64,000 bases of DNA, taken from assembly GCA_014898425.1 (NCBI GenBank), contig RCSZ01000014.1, positions 1,054,001 to 1,118,000 on the forward strand. The letters run 5' to 3'. Within the stretch, counting starts at the first letter, position 1; each line of letters begins with the position of its first letter. The position numbers were made by a program, and so were the translations under genes. The notes beneath the pieces were generated by a model. It was not told the DNA's origin. It saw nothing but the letters and a program-made list of their open reading frames with translations, and made no database searches. Of this stretch, positions 49,062 to 61,648 are shown one piece after another. Source of the stretch: Botryotinia globosa (Eukaryota; Ascomycota; Leotiomycetes; Helotiales; Sclerotiniaceae).

Positions 49062-49541
49062 GCGATGGATGATCGGTTGAAATGTTGCTTGGATGGTTCC
49101 TCGATATCATAAGAAGAAGGCAGATCTGAACATTTCTGCTACTAAGAAATTGCTATACATGGACTAGATCTCGAGAGTAGAGAGAAGTACTTAAAGATTA
49201 CTTGTGAGGTTCTGCAACGTCATGAGAAGGGAGCTGGGTTAAATATTGCTGTTACGAATGTTACGAGCTGTGTCAAAAAGTAAAAGGATTGCTTGAGTAT
49301 TGCGGAGTTGGCTAATAAAGCCTTAAAAAATGGCGAGAATAAATCATGAATATTCTCAAATTACAATATCTCCAAGCTACTACTTTTACTAGTACATATC
49401 TACTTTATGATGCATTTAAATTCCAATATCAAAACTTCTTCGGCACCCCACCGAAAAATGCCGACGCTAGTGACGGAGCTCTAAAACACGCAGCTCGCAA
49501 TCCCAAAAATAAGTTACATCTCGAAATTGACAACACCAGAA
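49062..49541. other. Intergenic region
   Basis: Spacer between translin and GPI11; nothing recognisable. The open frame at 49346-49870 is a different frame of the GPI11 region. Confidence 0.5.
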
Positions 49542-50357
49542 ATGCCATTGATCGATCCCGTCACCATGTCCGGAATCAGCCCAGTATCTGGAGATATCTC
49601 CAAATCCAAATCATTCCCCACGGAGTTTCTTTCTTCAGATATGGCTCGTATCGTCACGCACATCCAGCCAGCTATCCTTTTATCTGCATATTATTTCCGA
49701 TTCAATGCTTTGGTCGCAGACCCGGTACACACCCTATTACACTCGCTGTTGCCTGTCGCATTGTTGCAGGTAGCGTATGCCGTTGTATGTTTACCAGCTG
49801 CTGGATCAAACATGGCGAAGAAATTGAAGCCGGGGGAGAAGCGGAAGGGATTGGAGGGCGGAGAGTATAATCACAAGATATTTGTACGTCTTTTTTTTAG
49901 TATCGCCTCCAAGCGTTATGATTGTACAATTACTAATATTCTTGCCTAATAGACTACCATATTCGCTCTCATTCTGACAGCCACAACCGTCCCTGCCGTC
50001 ACAGCCCTTCAAATCCTCTTTGGCGCTCCCTTCACCACACATATCGAACACACACTTCTTTCTTCCGCCCACATCTCGCTTCTAGCACTCTTTCCCCTCT
50101 TCTATATCCATGGTGTAGATTCAGCTCGATGGCTCGAAGTAGCATCATTGTATGCGCCAATTGATGAAGTTTTCGGTGCGGCATTAGGATGTGCGCTTGG
50201 TGCTTGGTTGGGTGCAGTACCTATTCCTTTGGATTGGGATAGGGAATGGCAGAAATGGCCTGTTACGGTTGTTACTGGAGCATTTGGAGGGTATGTAGTT
50301 GGGAAGTTTGTTGGAGGGTTCGCGGGGTTGAGGGGAAAGAGAATTGAGTTGGAATAG
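49542..50357 (+). CDS. gpi11: GPI11/PIG-F, ER protein for GPI-anchor ethanolamine-phosphate transfer
   Basis: PIG-F/Gpi11 is the small membrane partner that helps add phosphoethanolamine to GPI anchors in the ER. Two exons (49542-49883 and 49953-50357; 69-base intron, branch TACTAAT) give 248 residues. The start ATG at 49542 gives MPLIDPVTMSGISPVSGD; the frame extends upstream only to a TTG. Predicted membrane segments are HIQPAILLSAYYF (~39-51), LLHSLLPVALLQVAYAVVC (~63-81), the first part of exon 2 (TIFALILTATTVPAVTAL), HISLLALFPLFYIHG, and the Gly-rich VFGAALGCALGAWLGAVPIP and WPVTVVTGAFGGYVVGKFV near the C-terminus, characteristic of the family. Works in the same pathway that would anchor the GH72 protein at 32633-34098. 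The frame is intact. Confidence 0.88.
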
Positions 50358-52187
50358 AGGGTGAGGGGAAGAGGTAGGGGGGTAATAGGAAGGTGTATTA
50401 TATGATATAAGGGGCGGCGCTTGGGATATGATGATGATGACGATGGATGGAGAGGTCTAGGATATTTTCGCATTTACATGGGCGCATGGAAAAGAAATGG
50501 AAGAAAATACAATTTAGATACTTTGAATGGGATATCTGGCGTGATCTGGCACGAGAAATCGACTTGGGTATTTGGATACGGTTTGAGGGGTCCACATCTA
50601 TTATCAATGCTGATTAAACCGTTGCAGATTACGTCGTACAATGGTTATTGAAGCACTCAGACCTGAAGGATTTTTGCTCTTTACACTCGTCTAGTTCATA
50701 CACTACCTAGTACTTACTTTTATCATTATCTTAAATTACTCACGTGTCCATCTGAATGTCGTTTCTGTATCATAGTATCTAAATTTTCACGTCTATCCAT
50801 TCCTCATTGCAACTAGTAACCCTGTTGCGCTTATCATACCTTATGTTATCTTCTCCCTGCCATTTTTCCTTGCATATTCAGTGCTGTTACATTGCATATA
50901 GTAGTATCGCGGGATAAGTAATTCAAGAGTCGGGTAGAGCGGGAATTCATGTGTATTGAAGCTTCTGCCTGGTCTGGTGAGATTAGATACGTACATGGCA
51001 TTGCTTGGGCTTAGGCTTGGGCCTGGGCTTGGGCTTGGGAGAGGTGAGGAGGGAAGGGAACGTAATTTGAGGTGTGATGGCAAGATGATCGGAGAGGGCT
51101 CCGAATAAAGTCGAATTCGTCATGTCTGGGTCTTCATTTTGTAAAGAAAATGAACGTCTTGATTGCAGCACTGGAGGTTAATCAACACGGTAGAGTTTCG
51201 GAAATACGTATGAATTCTTTTTCTGCTTGGTTTGCATCATCTGCCTCAACATCTCGCCATCTTCTACGTACACGACACTGCATTCCAATCCGAGTCCTGC
51301 ATGGGAAGCGGAACGGGGAAGGAAAGGCCTAGCGAGAAGGAGATTCTTCACCATGCTGATCCCGTTGAGGGCTGGGCGGGTGGCTTTTCTTGGACGAAGG
51401 CATCGGCTAGGTGATGATGGTTGTGGAGTCATGGATTGCCCAGGTGTGAATTGGTGAAGTACGCTAAGAGAGTGGCGGGCTTGTTGACGAGGGGTAGAGC
51501 TGGGCGGCTCGTCGTGGAAGGCCACTTATTGAGAGGCTTGGAGAAGGTTGCGGTGGATGAGATGATTTTGGATAAGAGGGATTAGTGAACTGGAAGGGGG
51601 AGGGAAAAGGTGTATGGGTATTGATATGAAGGGTTGGACGGGGGCTCGAGGGGGAAAGTGATTGTCGTTTCATTCTTTGGACGATTCACTATGAGGAGAG
51701 TGTTATAGAGGGGCGTGTTAGATTGAAAGGATGTGAGCTTGATATTGTTGGATAATTAGGTGTACCAGACTATCGTATTTTGAGAGTAGAGATGCTGGGT
51801 AAGCTTGAGTGAGGATGGGATCATTTGATGCACAAATGAGATGTATAGGAGGGAGAATTGAATGGTAGCTGATCGATTTAGATGTTGATGAATACTTTCT
51901 ACTTGCCAGGTCTCGTCGAAGATGGTGAACGGCGGAGAGCCCTGGAGACGATCAATTGTCCCAATCTGGAGTGGAGGAATTAGAATAAACCATTTCACCG
52001 CCTTCTGGCAAAACAATTAATATTTTGGCGGCAGGAACACTCTAATGATAGAAATTGCAATACTATAACAAACAAACAAGCACTACTAGACTATTGTCCT
52101 TCGTTGTTTCAGAAATCGAATGAGATTGATTCTAGCAAATTGATATCAAATAACTTCACTACTACATTAAATACACATCCGGCGAAA
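50358..52187. other. Intergenic region with a possible small unassigned gene
   Basis: Minus-strand open frames at 51178-51525 (115 codons) and 50983-51171 (ending in a Pro-Lys repeat from a GGGCTT minisatellite at 51006-51041) might be exons of one hypothetical gene. However, I find no domain and the overlapping plus frame is equally open, so I do not call a gene. Confidence 0.35.
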
Positions 52188-53796
52188 ATGCATTTTGCTC
52201 CTCTTCCTCTTTCTTCCTTACCTGCCTGGTGCAAGTTGAACAATGTAGATTTCCTCGATACTATTGTTTCCTCGTCTAAGATATGTCTACAAGGAGAAAA
52301 TAGCAGCCTGCCAAATGGTATCATCACTACAAAAACGTTGAGCTCAGTGGATGCGCATGATCTGCCCACATTACTCGACATCCCTAGTGACCTTATCCTA
52401 GGTAAAGATTTTCTGTTAGAAATGGAGAGGGTAGATTCCCATTTCAAACAGTTGAGAGAAGCAGTTGGGGGAAAGTCGATTAGAGAAGACGCGAAGTTAT
52501 TCTTACTGCTACAGATGACTATTGCAAGGAACAATATGAATGTGCAGTCAGAAACTGCCCTCAATGTCGGGGTGAACAATCCGTGGTCAGAGTATATACG
52601 ATTCTTACCAGAGAAGATTCCAGTTCCAACAATGTGGACTGAAGAAGAGAAAACTCTTTTGAGTGGAACGTCTCTAGAAGTATGATAAACGCGAACAATG
52701 ATTGCCACAGTGGGACTTGCTAATTATTTTGTCAGAACTCTCTTGCTAACAAAATGGTCGCGTTATCACGAGATTTCGAAAATCTGCGCGAGAAGACCAT
52801 CCAAATACCGTGGTGTCACTCGTGTTGGTGGAAAGAAGATGGTCCATTACAACCATTACTACTGTCAGACTGGATACGAGTCGATGCTTGGTACAGATCA
52901 AGAAGTCTAGAAATAGAAACTGGCGAAGAAGTGATGGTGCCTGTTCTTGACATGGTCAATCACTCATTCACACCCAATGCACATTGGGAACACACGTCGA
53001 ATGGCAATGCCTTACTTGTCCTTGCACCAGATATACTCTTGGATGAAGGAAGTGAAATTACCATTAGTTATGGAGTCAAGAGTGACGCCGAGAATCTCTT
53101 CAATTATGGTTTCATCGACTCAGAAGTTCCCTTGACATCATTAATTCTGGAAGTAGAGCCAATAGCAACTGATCCTTTGCGTGTAGCGAAGGTTGCTGCG
53201 TTTGGAAAACGCCCATCCGTTCGTATTTTTGGCCATTCGAACGGAGAAACTTCATGGGATTGTCCATTTGTTTACCTTGCGTGTCTAAACGAAGAAGACG
53301 GCTTGGAGTTCAAAACTGTGCAGGAAGTTGGTGGCTCACAATCGTTGAAAGTTTTCTGGCAAGATGTAGACGTCACAGAATCTACCGATAAATTTGAGAG
53401 ATTGATTAGTGGTCACAAACGCGAGGATATTCTCAAGTTTCGAGCGCTGAATTTGATGCGAGATAGGATTGAATTGCAACTAGAGCGTCTTCAAGAAAGC
53501 GAAGAAATAGTGGAAACATTATTGGACGGGGAGACGGTCGACCCCAATACTCAAGCCAATGTATTGGAGTTGAGACAGATAGAGACCGACGTATTAGGCG
53601 TTGCTTATGGGGCTATCAATGAAGAGGTTTGTTGTATTTGTTTGTGTTTGTTGTCTTCTAGAAATGCTGATAGTGCCCATAGATATCGAATCTGTCCAAA
53701 GTCTCAAGTATTTCTCAACTTCTGACATCAGTGCAAGTGGATACGAAACATGATGATCCCAGCGCAGAAAGTAACGAAGAGGACGACTTTAGTTGA
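52188..53796 (+). CDS. SET-domain protein lysine methyltransferase (Rubisco-LSMT/SETD6-like)
   Basis: Transfers methyl groups from S-adenosylmethionine to protein lysines; fungal relatives modify ribosomal or other cytosolic and nuclear proteins. Three exons (52188-52679, 52736-53626, 53683-53796; introns 56 and 56 bases) give 498 residues from ATG 52188 (MHFAPLPLSSLPAWCKLNN). The N-terminal SET start has NGIITTKTL; a long insert follows, typical of this class. The core motifs are WYRSRSLEI, VPVLDMVNHSFTPNAHWEH (the N-H-S cofactor/substrate motif) and EGSEITISYGVKSDAENLFN with the catalytic Tyr. The C-terminal half (~300-480) matches the Rubisco-LSMT substrate-binding helical region in position. 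The frame is intact. Substrate is not deducible. Confidence 0.87.
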
Positions 53797-54414
53797 AAAA
53801 AGTTACACATTGTATCCCAACTACAGTTCTCCCGCATGCTGAGAAAGATATCCTGGAAGGGCCCGTGAATTCGACAACGACGTGGGATAGAGAGATCTTT
53901 TATTGGATGGAAATACAATTATTTATCATTGGCCTTTCGGAACGATATACGTTTATGTGCGAAGGGTGAATATACTATTATAGTTCGGATTCTGGATAAT
54001 GTCCGGAGGGGTCAAGCATTCGTATCATATATGTACACTAGAAGTAAGATGCGCTAAATGCATCGCATTTTTGTACCAATTATCAGAGAAGAATTCCAGA
54101 ACCTCGATTTCGGGGAGCACGAGTTGACCTATGATTTGAATGCTAGTGAGATTAGTGGAATTTGAGGCGCAATCAATTCCGTATATCGCCGAATCTAACT
54201 AACATCAGCACGAGTCAAGACCAAGAGATATCTGCGGACATCTATCTATAATTGTTGGAACAATACGGCATCTGTAAAGCTTATAAGACAAGCGTGCGCG
54301 TGCGACTATTTCCTCTGTGCCTCCTTGCTAGCCTACCAACCTGCCAATTGCTTAACAGCTAAAAGCTAGTACCATTAATGATGTTCCCAAGGATTTGGGC
54401 ATTGCTGATCTTTC
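53797..54414. other. Intergenic region
   Basis: 3' flank of the SET-domain gene; no gene or repeat seen. Confidence 0.5.
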
Positions 54415-54823
54415 CTTACTACTAGGGTTGGGCAAATTATATAATCCGGCTGAGGATTATATATTTTTATAATATAACGTTTTTTGATTGGTATAAAATA
54501 TTACGCCAAGATTATACACGTGATTTGACGGCCAATCAAATCCTTAGAATGAATAAAAGTGGGGGAAATTCGAAGGCATTCTTTGATGGATTGTCAAAAA
54601 AGCTATTATGGATTTTTATATCATATGATTTATATCATATAATATAAAATTATATGATTTTAAGAAAAAAATCTTATTTTTAAGGATTTCAGCTTGATTT
54701 TTCTTTCAAATTTATTGTATAGGAAAAATCGATATATAATTTGCTTAACTAATATTATATATCATAATTTATTGATCAATACGTTCAAATATTATATTAT
54801 ATATGCTCAACCCTACTTACTAG
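54415..54823. mobile_element. hAT-like miniature element with target-site duplication
   Basis: The element spans 54423-54815 (393 bases). The left tip is TAGGGTTGGGCA; the right tip is its near-complement TGCTCAACCCTA. It is flanked by CTTACTAC (54415-54422) and CTTACTAG (54816-54823), an 8-base duplication matching at 7 positions, as made by hAT transposases. The AT-rich interior has no coding capacity. Confidence 0.75.
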
Positions 54824-55062
54824 TTATGAAAGTCAAAGTTCAATCTCAAATGAAGGCTTAATAAATGGTTCACATGATACTGTTCTTTCAATAGATATTT
54901 AATATTTTCGGAGTTGGAGATATGTTACAATTAGCCTAATTAGAGAATATGGGGGAGAATCGTAATAATTCTATATTATTGTTATTCTATATCAAGGTGT
55001 AATCAGCCACCTCTTGATGTTCAATATATAGATAGGGTGATGAGGTCCGAAATTCGGGGTTT
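54824..55062. other. Spacer entering the second transposon block
   Basis: No gene seen. Confidence 0.4.
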
Positions 55063-55158
55063 ATACCGAGGCTCATTTGAATCATTTTGCGAATACCTGA
55101 AAAATAGGATTCTGCCTAGTACCAAAAAAAATCTATAATTTGTATAATGTAACCTTAT

Positions 55159-56579
55159 CCCCTAGACTGCGTAAAGAGGACACCTCGCTTATATAGGGAT
55201 TATATTAATCAATCAAATCATTAGGATATTGAATATTCTCATCAATTTAGAGGCCTATTCTATAATAACTAGCAAAACACTTCCTATTATTATATAAAGG
55301 GATATTATTGGAGGTTTACCTCCTTAATATTCTTGTCGCCTGCGAGAGCTGAAGGTGTATATAGACACGAAAAAAGAGAACCTCGCTTAGTGAGACCCGA
55401 TTCAAGTAATCTGATTGGCTGGATTCAAGCGATTTGATTGGCTCGACTTTCTTGGCATTGTGGCCATAGCGCAACTCCTTACTTTTTCAACGAAATCATT
55501 TAAATTAGTTTATTTAAGTTAATATGAATTTAATTAAAAAAAAGAAAAGTGGTAACTATATATAAAAAATTAAAGGCTTTTAAATGATATATTTTTTATA
55601 TTGCTAACTTCAAAACTAAGGGTTTTATAAAGGATTGAAATTAAAATAATATAAATTTTATAATATAAAATTCTAGGCTTTTTTAATAAAATTATTTAAA
55701 TTAGTTTATTCAAGCTAATATAAATTGAAAAAAAAATAATAATAATCATATATAAAAAACTAAAAGCTTTCAAATGATATATTTTTTATATTGCTAGCTT
55801 CAAAACTAAGGGTTTTTCAAAAGGTTGAAGTTTAATTAATATAGATATAGTTAAAGCTTATATAATCAATTGAAAAAGGGTTATATTGAATATAGTGAGT
55901 CTAAAATTAATACAAATTATTTTAATACTATAGCTTTCATGATTCAGTGGTATAATTGATGATTCGAAGTGAAGTGACCTACTAAAATGTAAAAAAAGAA
56001 AAAGAAAAAAAAAGAAAAAAAAAAATAAAAAAAAATAAAAAAAAAAGAAATAAAAAAAAGAAATAAAAAGAAAAAAAAAAGAAAAAAAAAAGAAATAAAA
56101 AGAAATAAAAAAAAAGAAAAAAAAAGTAATATAATGAGGTAAACCGACTTCGCCTGTAAGCTTCCAATAAAATTTCTTTTTTAGATTTTTATAATAATAA
56201 ATATAATTATATAATACTTTCTTAAAAAGCAAGGGGTCCGGGGGCTCGCAGGCCCCTGATACTTCTTATATTTATATATATTTATATATCTAATCTCTTT
56301 TTATCAAAAATTTCCTAATATTTCTCTTAAAATCATTCTTTTTGAATCTAAATATTGATTCTTATATATACAACAATCTTTTTTTTCCTAATATATATCA
56401 ATTAATAATTTGTAGAATAATTGGAATTTTTAATTGGGTCCTTCGGAGCTTGTTTTATATCTCTATAAAAGCATTTAGAACCAAATTCGTTAATTAATCC
56501 CCGATATATCGAGTTATATTATTAATGATTATATCTATACACGGACTACTTAAGGTGTCCTATGCCCGCAGTCTAGGGG
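55159..56579. mobile_element. Inverted-repeat element, 1421 bases
   Basis: Left arm 55159-55185 starts CCCCTAGACTGCG and ends GAGGACACCT. The reverse complement of 56553-56579 starts CCCCTAGACTGCG and ends TAGGACACCT. The interior is AT-rich and lacks an open transposase frame; superfamily unknown. Confidence 0.6.
55500..56270 (+). repeat. Dispersed repeat, copy B, with internal partial duplication
   Basis: Matches 28485-28990. Here the first part (TTAGTTTATTTAAGTTAATA ... TTCAAAACTAAGGGTTTT) occurs twice, at about 55508-55635 and 55692-55825. A long A/G tract (55991-56126) made only of A-runs with single G and T sits where copy A has short AAATCTAAATAAA units. This copy keeps more G+C (GGGGTCCGGGGGCTCGCAGG at 56232-56251). 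Confidence 0.7.
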
Positions 56580-57534
56580 ATATATATAAATCTTAAAAAG
56601 AAAATTTATATTATATAAAACTATAAAAATTATAATAATATTATAATAAATATTATATTATTAAAAAGCTTTTTTCTTAATATTACTAATATTATTTTAA
56701 ATTTTATCTCAGAATTTTTTATAAGAAGAATACTAATATTTAAATTCTAATATATAATTTTTTTGAATAGTTTTCTTTTTATATACAAATTAAGGGATAA
56801 TAAGCAAGAGGATTCCTTATCTTATTTATTTCGAATCAAGATATATTTAATATTGAAAAAAATTATTCAATTTAATATATAGCTTTAAAAGAATAAATAA
56901 AATAAAATAGAAAAAGAGAAAACTATTAATTCAAATTCAAGAAATAGATCAATATAATTTCTTTTTGATTTATTTCGAAAATTAAAACTCAAATTCAATT
57001 TGATAAAATTCTAATTATAAATATTAAATTGTTTTTTATTTATATCTCAAATATTAGGTTTTATAACTAATCAAGTTTCAATTGATATATTTATAATAAT
57101 AAGAATGTTTAATTTAATATATAGAATTTTTAATATATAGAATTTTAATTTATAATAATATCTCACTTCTTTTTGTTTCATGTATTTTTTTTAAGATTAT
57201 ATATTGAATTAAATTGAATATTCTTATTATTCTAAAAATGTTAGTTCGAGAAGAATACGAAAGACGTAGCACCCACGTATTCGTAGGTCCTATATGTCTA
57301 ATTGTATTCTATCTAAAGAGCTAGCTATAGAGGAAAGTAGTAGGCCTTATATAGATACTACTGAAAGAGCTAGTCTCCTTCGCATTCGCTTAATCCCTTT
57401 AATACAGTTGTCTTTGTATTGAAGTCATTCCTTTGAAGTGAATTCCCTTTGTTCATATACTAAATACACTTTTAGCCCATTGAAAACCTTATTTTTCAGG
57501 TATTGACAAAATGATTCAAATGGGCCTCGGTATT

Positions 57535-58724
57535 TTAACGTCGACGTTGTGTAGTAAATCTTACCTAATCTTGCTAGCGAAGGACTGTATGGTCTTCGGA
57601 ACCCTCGCATCAAGATCTTTCTATAAATCCCGCAAAGAAATTTACGAGGAGATATAACAGTAGACCTATAACACTAATCGAATAACCTTTTCTGGGGTAA
57701 CTTACTAACCTCACATAGGTAGTTTGGAACGATGGCAATACTTCTTGGTACGTTTGGTCCACCTTGAAAAGTCTGCATTCAAACACTTTTCTTTTGTCTT
57801 CAATCGGTATGTGTGCTTGTTGACCTACCGGTACAACTAAGTTTCGATAGTGACTGCTAAGTGCTTAAGTCGTTGTAGTGCAACGATCGCCAAGAAGAAA
57901 GTTGATTAATGTATGTAGACATTGGTATCTATATCGATGCCTCTCGCAAACCTTCAAGGTTGTACCAAACCGCAAGCCATGCAAAACCAACACATCCAAA
58001 ATAGGTCACCTACCCAGATCTGAGGAAATCATCATGCTCGTTGGGCCGCTTTGGTGATAGCCAAGATGACCCATTGTGTTACCTGTACACCCTGTAGGTA
58101 CCGTGCCTCTGTGGGTACCTTCCTCCAGATCATCCCCGCAAAAAACTTTCTCTTTAGTTTGAGGGTTTCTGACTTTGTGGATCAGCCACCGGCCGGTTAT
58201 GCAGTTAATCATTTTACCACCCAATCACAATCATACAACCGTCAATAAAGCAGTCTGTTATTGGATGGATGAATGAACACCGACAATGTACCAAAGTACC
58301 TTGCCCCAGATCGCTTCTCCATGCCCATTTGCTATAAGGATCCGGCCCTTTCAGTTTAGTTGCCTTCAAACACGTTTATATGCAACCCCTTCACCCTCTT
58401 ATCCGAGCGAGTATTTCTTCATCTAACGACATAGAACATACCTAGAACATCACATACAGGTATCACATCTCCACTATCTCCACTCCATTCACGATTGGCA
58501 AATCAGTCCTCTCAATGAATGTTAAGGTTTATCACGAAGCCGCTCAATGTTACATTGAATGATTGACCCCCGATCGCAAAAAAAGATAAGCTGAACATAC
58601 AAACGTTGAGCATACCGGCATCGACCGAAAACGTACCGAAACCTATTCTTCAAGAGGCAAAGAACATTTACCACTTCTTGCTGAACAACACAACATTGAA
58701 AGAGGACGGAAAATTATCTTCGAA
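57535..58724. other. Intergenic region upstream of the FacB/Cat8-like gene
   Basis: Base composition returns to normal. No gene seen; 57700-58724 is the likely promoter and 5' untranslated region of the transcription factor. Confidence 0.5.
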
Positions 58725-61648
58725 ATGCCTGGAATCTTGCCCATGAAGATCATAAAGGTGGGCTCGTCGAGTTCGCAAAGTCGGATTGCCCAAGCCTGCG
58801 ATAGATGTCGAAGCAAAAAGATACGCTGCGATGGCATTCGACCATGTTGTTCACAGTGTTCTGGTGTTGGGTTCGAATGTAAGACAAGCGATAAATTGAG
58901 TCGACGAGCATTTCCTAGAGGATAGTGAGTATAACCGTCTTTCATACCTACGGTCGTTACCCATATCTTTCTCGGTATTTGATTGTCTAGCATAGCATTG
59001 GTTCCTCCTTTTCTATGAACAATCTTCCGTTCACAATTGCTGACTTGCTGTCCTGTAGTACTGAGTCTTTAGAGGAGAGAATTCGTACGTTAGAGGGAGA
59101 GATGAGGGAGATGAAAGAACTACTCGACGGAAAGGATGAGAAGATAGATATGCTCTCGAAGATGCACGACAATCGGCGTCCTTCACTGTCTTCAACGTCA
59201 GCTTCGCCTCCTGTCGAAAGTCGAAAAGAGTCATCACCTCCGAATGAAGACATTTTTAAGGTCCAAGCTTCACCCCATTTATTGGAAGGCGATCATTCCA
59301 ACTTATATTTCATGGGAGCATCGAGTGGAAGAACTTTTGTCGGTAGGAAAGCATTTTTAAAAAATCATTTGAGGTTTACCTCGCTAATATCTTTCTAGAT
59401 ATCTGCACGCGTAAAATCCAAGACAGCGGAAAGTCTTCCGTAGGATTTGACACAGAAACATTTTTGAACCCCCAAAATAAATCCACCTCATTATCAACGA
59501 TTACACCTGCCCCAAGTTTCGCACCCCCACGCTTATTCTCAGACAAATGTCTAAATGTCTTTTTCCAAGAATGGGCACCATTGTTTCCGGTCATACACAA
59601 ACATAGTTTCTTGACTCTCTATGATGAATACTCATCAAATCCGCATCAAGTGAAAGACCAACATAAATTGGCTCAGTTACACCTTGTCTTTAGTATCGCT
59701 GGACTCTCCACCGATTGTCCTGATACGGAACAGATATCATTATGTGAGAACCAATGGCGCACAGCTCTCAACATTATTTTGATGGAGAACAACATCTCGA
59801 CACTGCAGTGTCTGATTTTAGCGATTATTTATTGTATTCAAAAGGGGGATTACAATAGCCTACAGCATTACAAAGGAATTGCTGTTGGTCTTTCTCACAG
59901 ACTTGGTTTACATCAAAGTCAGAAGCGATTCCCTTTTGATTTATTGGCTGCTGAAACGAGAAAGAGGGTGTTTTGGACTTTGTATACTGTTGATTGGTAA
60001 GAACTATGCTAGAGGTTGTATTGCAAAGCTAATATTCTATAGCTTTTCTGCTTCCCTCCTTGGCCTCCCTAAATTGTTAAGCGAAGATGATATCTACGCG
60101 GAGTATCCCTCGGATATAGATGATGAACATATGAATGAGAAAGGATATCAACCCATGCTTCCAGGGGAACCTACTAGACTTTCTAGTGCTCTTGCTCTGT
60201 TCCGATGCTCACGCATCCTGTCTAAAGTCTTGGAGCAAATTTATCCCTCAGCTGCAACTCACGACTTATCGTTGCAAACACTTTTTGCTCTGGTGGCTGA
60301 ATTGAACGAATGGTCTGATAATTTACCGACTCATCTGAAGCTTACATTCGTTCAAGATAAACCATCAACAGATGTTACTGGCAGTCGATCAGCTTTATTA
60401 GTAAGTCAAACAATGGTGTGTGAATTTAGGTTTACTCTAACCAAATCATAGTCTCTTGCTTTTTATTATATTCAATCGTTGATTCACCGCCCTGCTATTG
60501 GTTCCTCCCTGGGATCTAAAACTTCACCATCCATCATTGCCTTGGCTGATTCTAGCAAACATCTCATACAAATCACACAGCTCCTCGAAGAAAGAAATAT
60601 GACATTCTCATTCTGCATAAATAAAAACGCAATGCTTACATTGTGTGGCCTAAGCCTTCTGTATCAAGGTCTCGATATTAAACAGGAAGGTAAGCTGATG
60701 CAAGAAAGTCAACGACTCATCAAAACGGTTATCAGATTCCTAGAAAAGGCCAATGCTCCTGGTGCAACCGACTTTAAGAGACTTGCGTCGTCTTTGATTA
60801 CTTTGGACAGTCAAAGTCTAGACTGTAGAACCAAGTCGGCACTATTACGCACCTCTTCGGCTATGTCTGCCCCAAAAATTTCAAAGCCAACACCGTCCAC
60901 CTCCGTCTTTCCAAGAAAAAATAATCAACAACACCCATATACGCATATTAGTGCTAGCATGAGCGAGAATGACATGTTAGCCCAACAAGAGAAGATTCGA
61001 CGAGCTACGTTACCAAATTTATACAATCACACTTCACAAAACCAGGCATCGGCTCGATCATCCTATGACGGAACAAGGACCGATTCTCCGATGACCAAAC
61101 GCAAAAATCGCAGCTCCCTCTCCCAACTACCGAAGCCTCGATATAACACAAATACAAAACCACCAAATCTGGATTATTTATCCTTGAGCAATACGCCAAT
61201 TACTTCACAACAATCTTCACCAACGATTTCGCGCACTGCTCCTCCAGTATCAAGTTCTCACAGCTCTCACCTGATGTACAGCAAGATTGAACAAAACGAA
61301 TGGGCTATACTCGCTTCCCTAGAAAGTGGTGAAAGCAACATACACAGTGCTATATATGGTGGACCACCGCCTAGTCTAACGGAGACGACTCAAAGTGCAC
61401 CTTCAAATTCGAGTTATGAGGATTGGTCTTCAACTGCCTTTTGGGACGATATGACTTCTTCAAATACTCACGATCCCTTGACAAATCCCGGACCTCCACA
61501 GAGTGTATTAAGTTTTAGTGGGGAGAGTCATAGTTCCGGTGACGAAATATCCACTAGTGATCTTCGAATGAACGGAAACACGCAGTACCTACACGAGTCA
61601 TTGCCACATTGTGATGATTACATACTTCAACTCATGCAGTATTCTTAA
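58725..61648 (+). CDS. facB: FacB/Cat8-like Zn2Cys6 activator of acetate use and gluconeogenesis
   Basis: FacB (Aspergillus) and Cat8 (yeast) activate acetate-utilisation, glyoxylate-cycle and gluconeogenic genes when sugar is absent. Five exons (58725-58924, 59059-59342, 59399-59996, 60043-60400, 60452-61648; introns 134, 56, 46 and 51 bases) give 878 residues, close to FacB's usual length. The zinc cluster is C25-x2-C28-x6-C35-x6-C42-x2-C45-x6-C52 ([17 protein letters not shown]). It is followed by [20 protein letters not shown], a family hallmark, with RGY/TESLE joined across intron 1. A coiled-coil dimerisation region ([19 protein letters not shown]) is next. The fungal transcription-factor middle domain runs ~240-560 (e.g. 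[16 protein letters not shown] and [20 protein letters not shown]). A Ser/Thr/Pro/Asn-rich tail (~620-860) is a likely activation region. Intact. Confidence 0.88.

Larger units (their letters stand above)
55063..57534. mobile_element. Composite AT-rich transposon block bounded by inverted repeats
   Basis: 55063-55115 (TACCGAGGCTCATTTGAATC...) is repeated in inverted orientation at 57481-57534 (TACCGAGGCCCATTTGAATC...), with ATACCTGAAAAATA in both arms. The span is about 2.47 kb and contains a smaller inverted-repeat element (55159-56579) and a dispersed repeat (55500-56270). No intact gene. The arms may be transposon ends or two opposite copies of one repeat. Confidence 0.6.

Noticed and set aside
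51178..51525. 115-codon minus-strand open frame
   Set aside because: No recognisable domain and an equally open plus frame; possible hypothetical gene but unsupported.
55858..56232. Phe-rich open frames on the minus strand
   Set aside because: They translate a poly-A/G tract inside a repeat; no domain, extreme composition.
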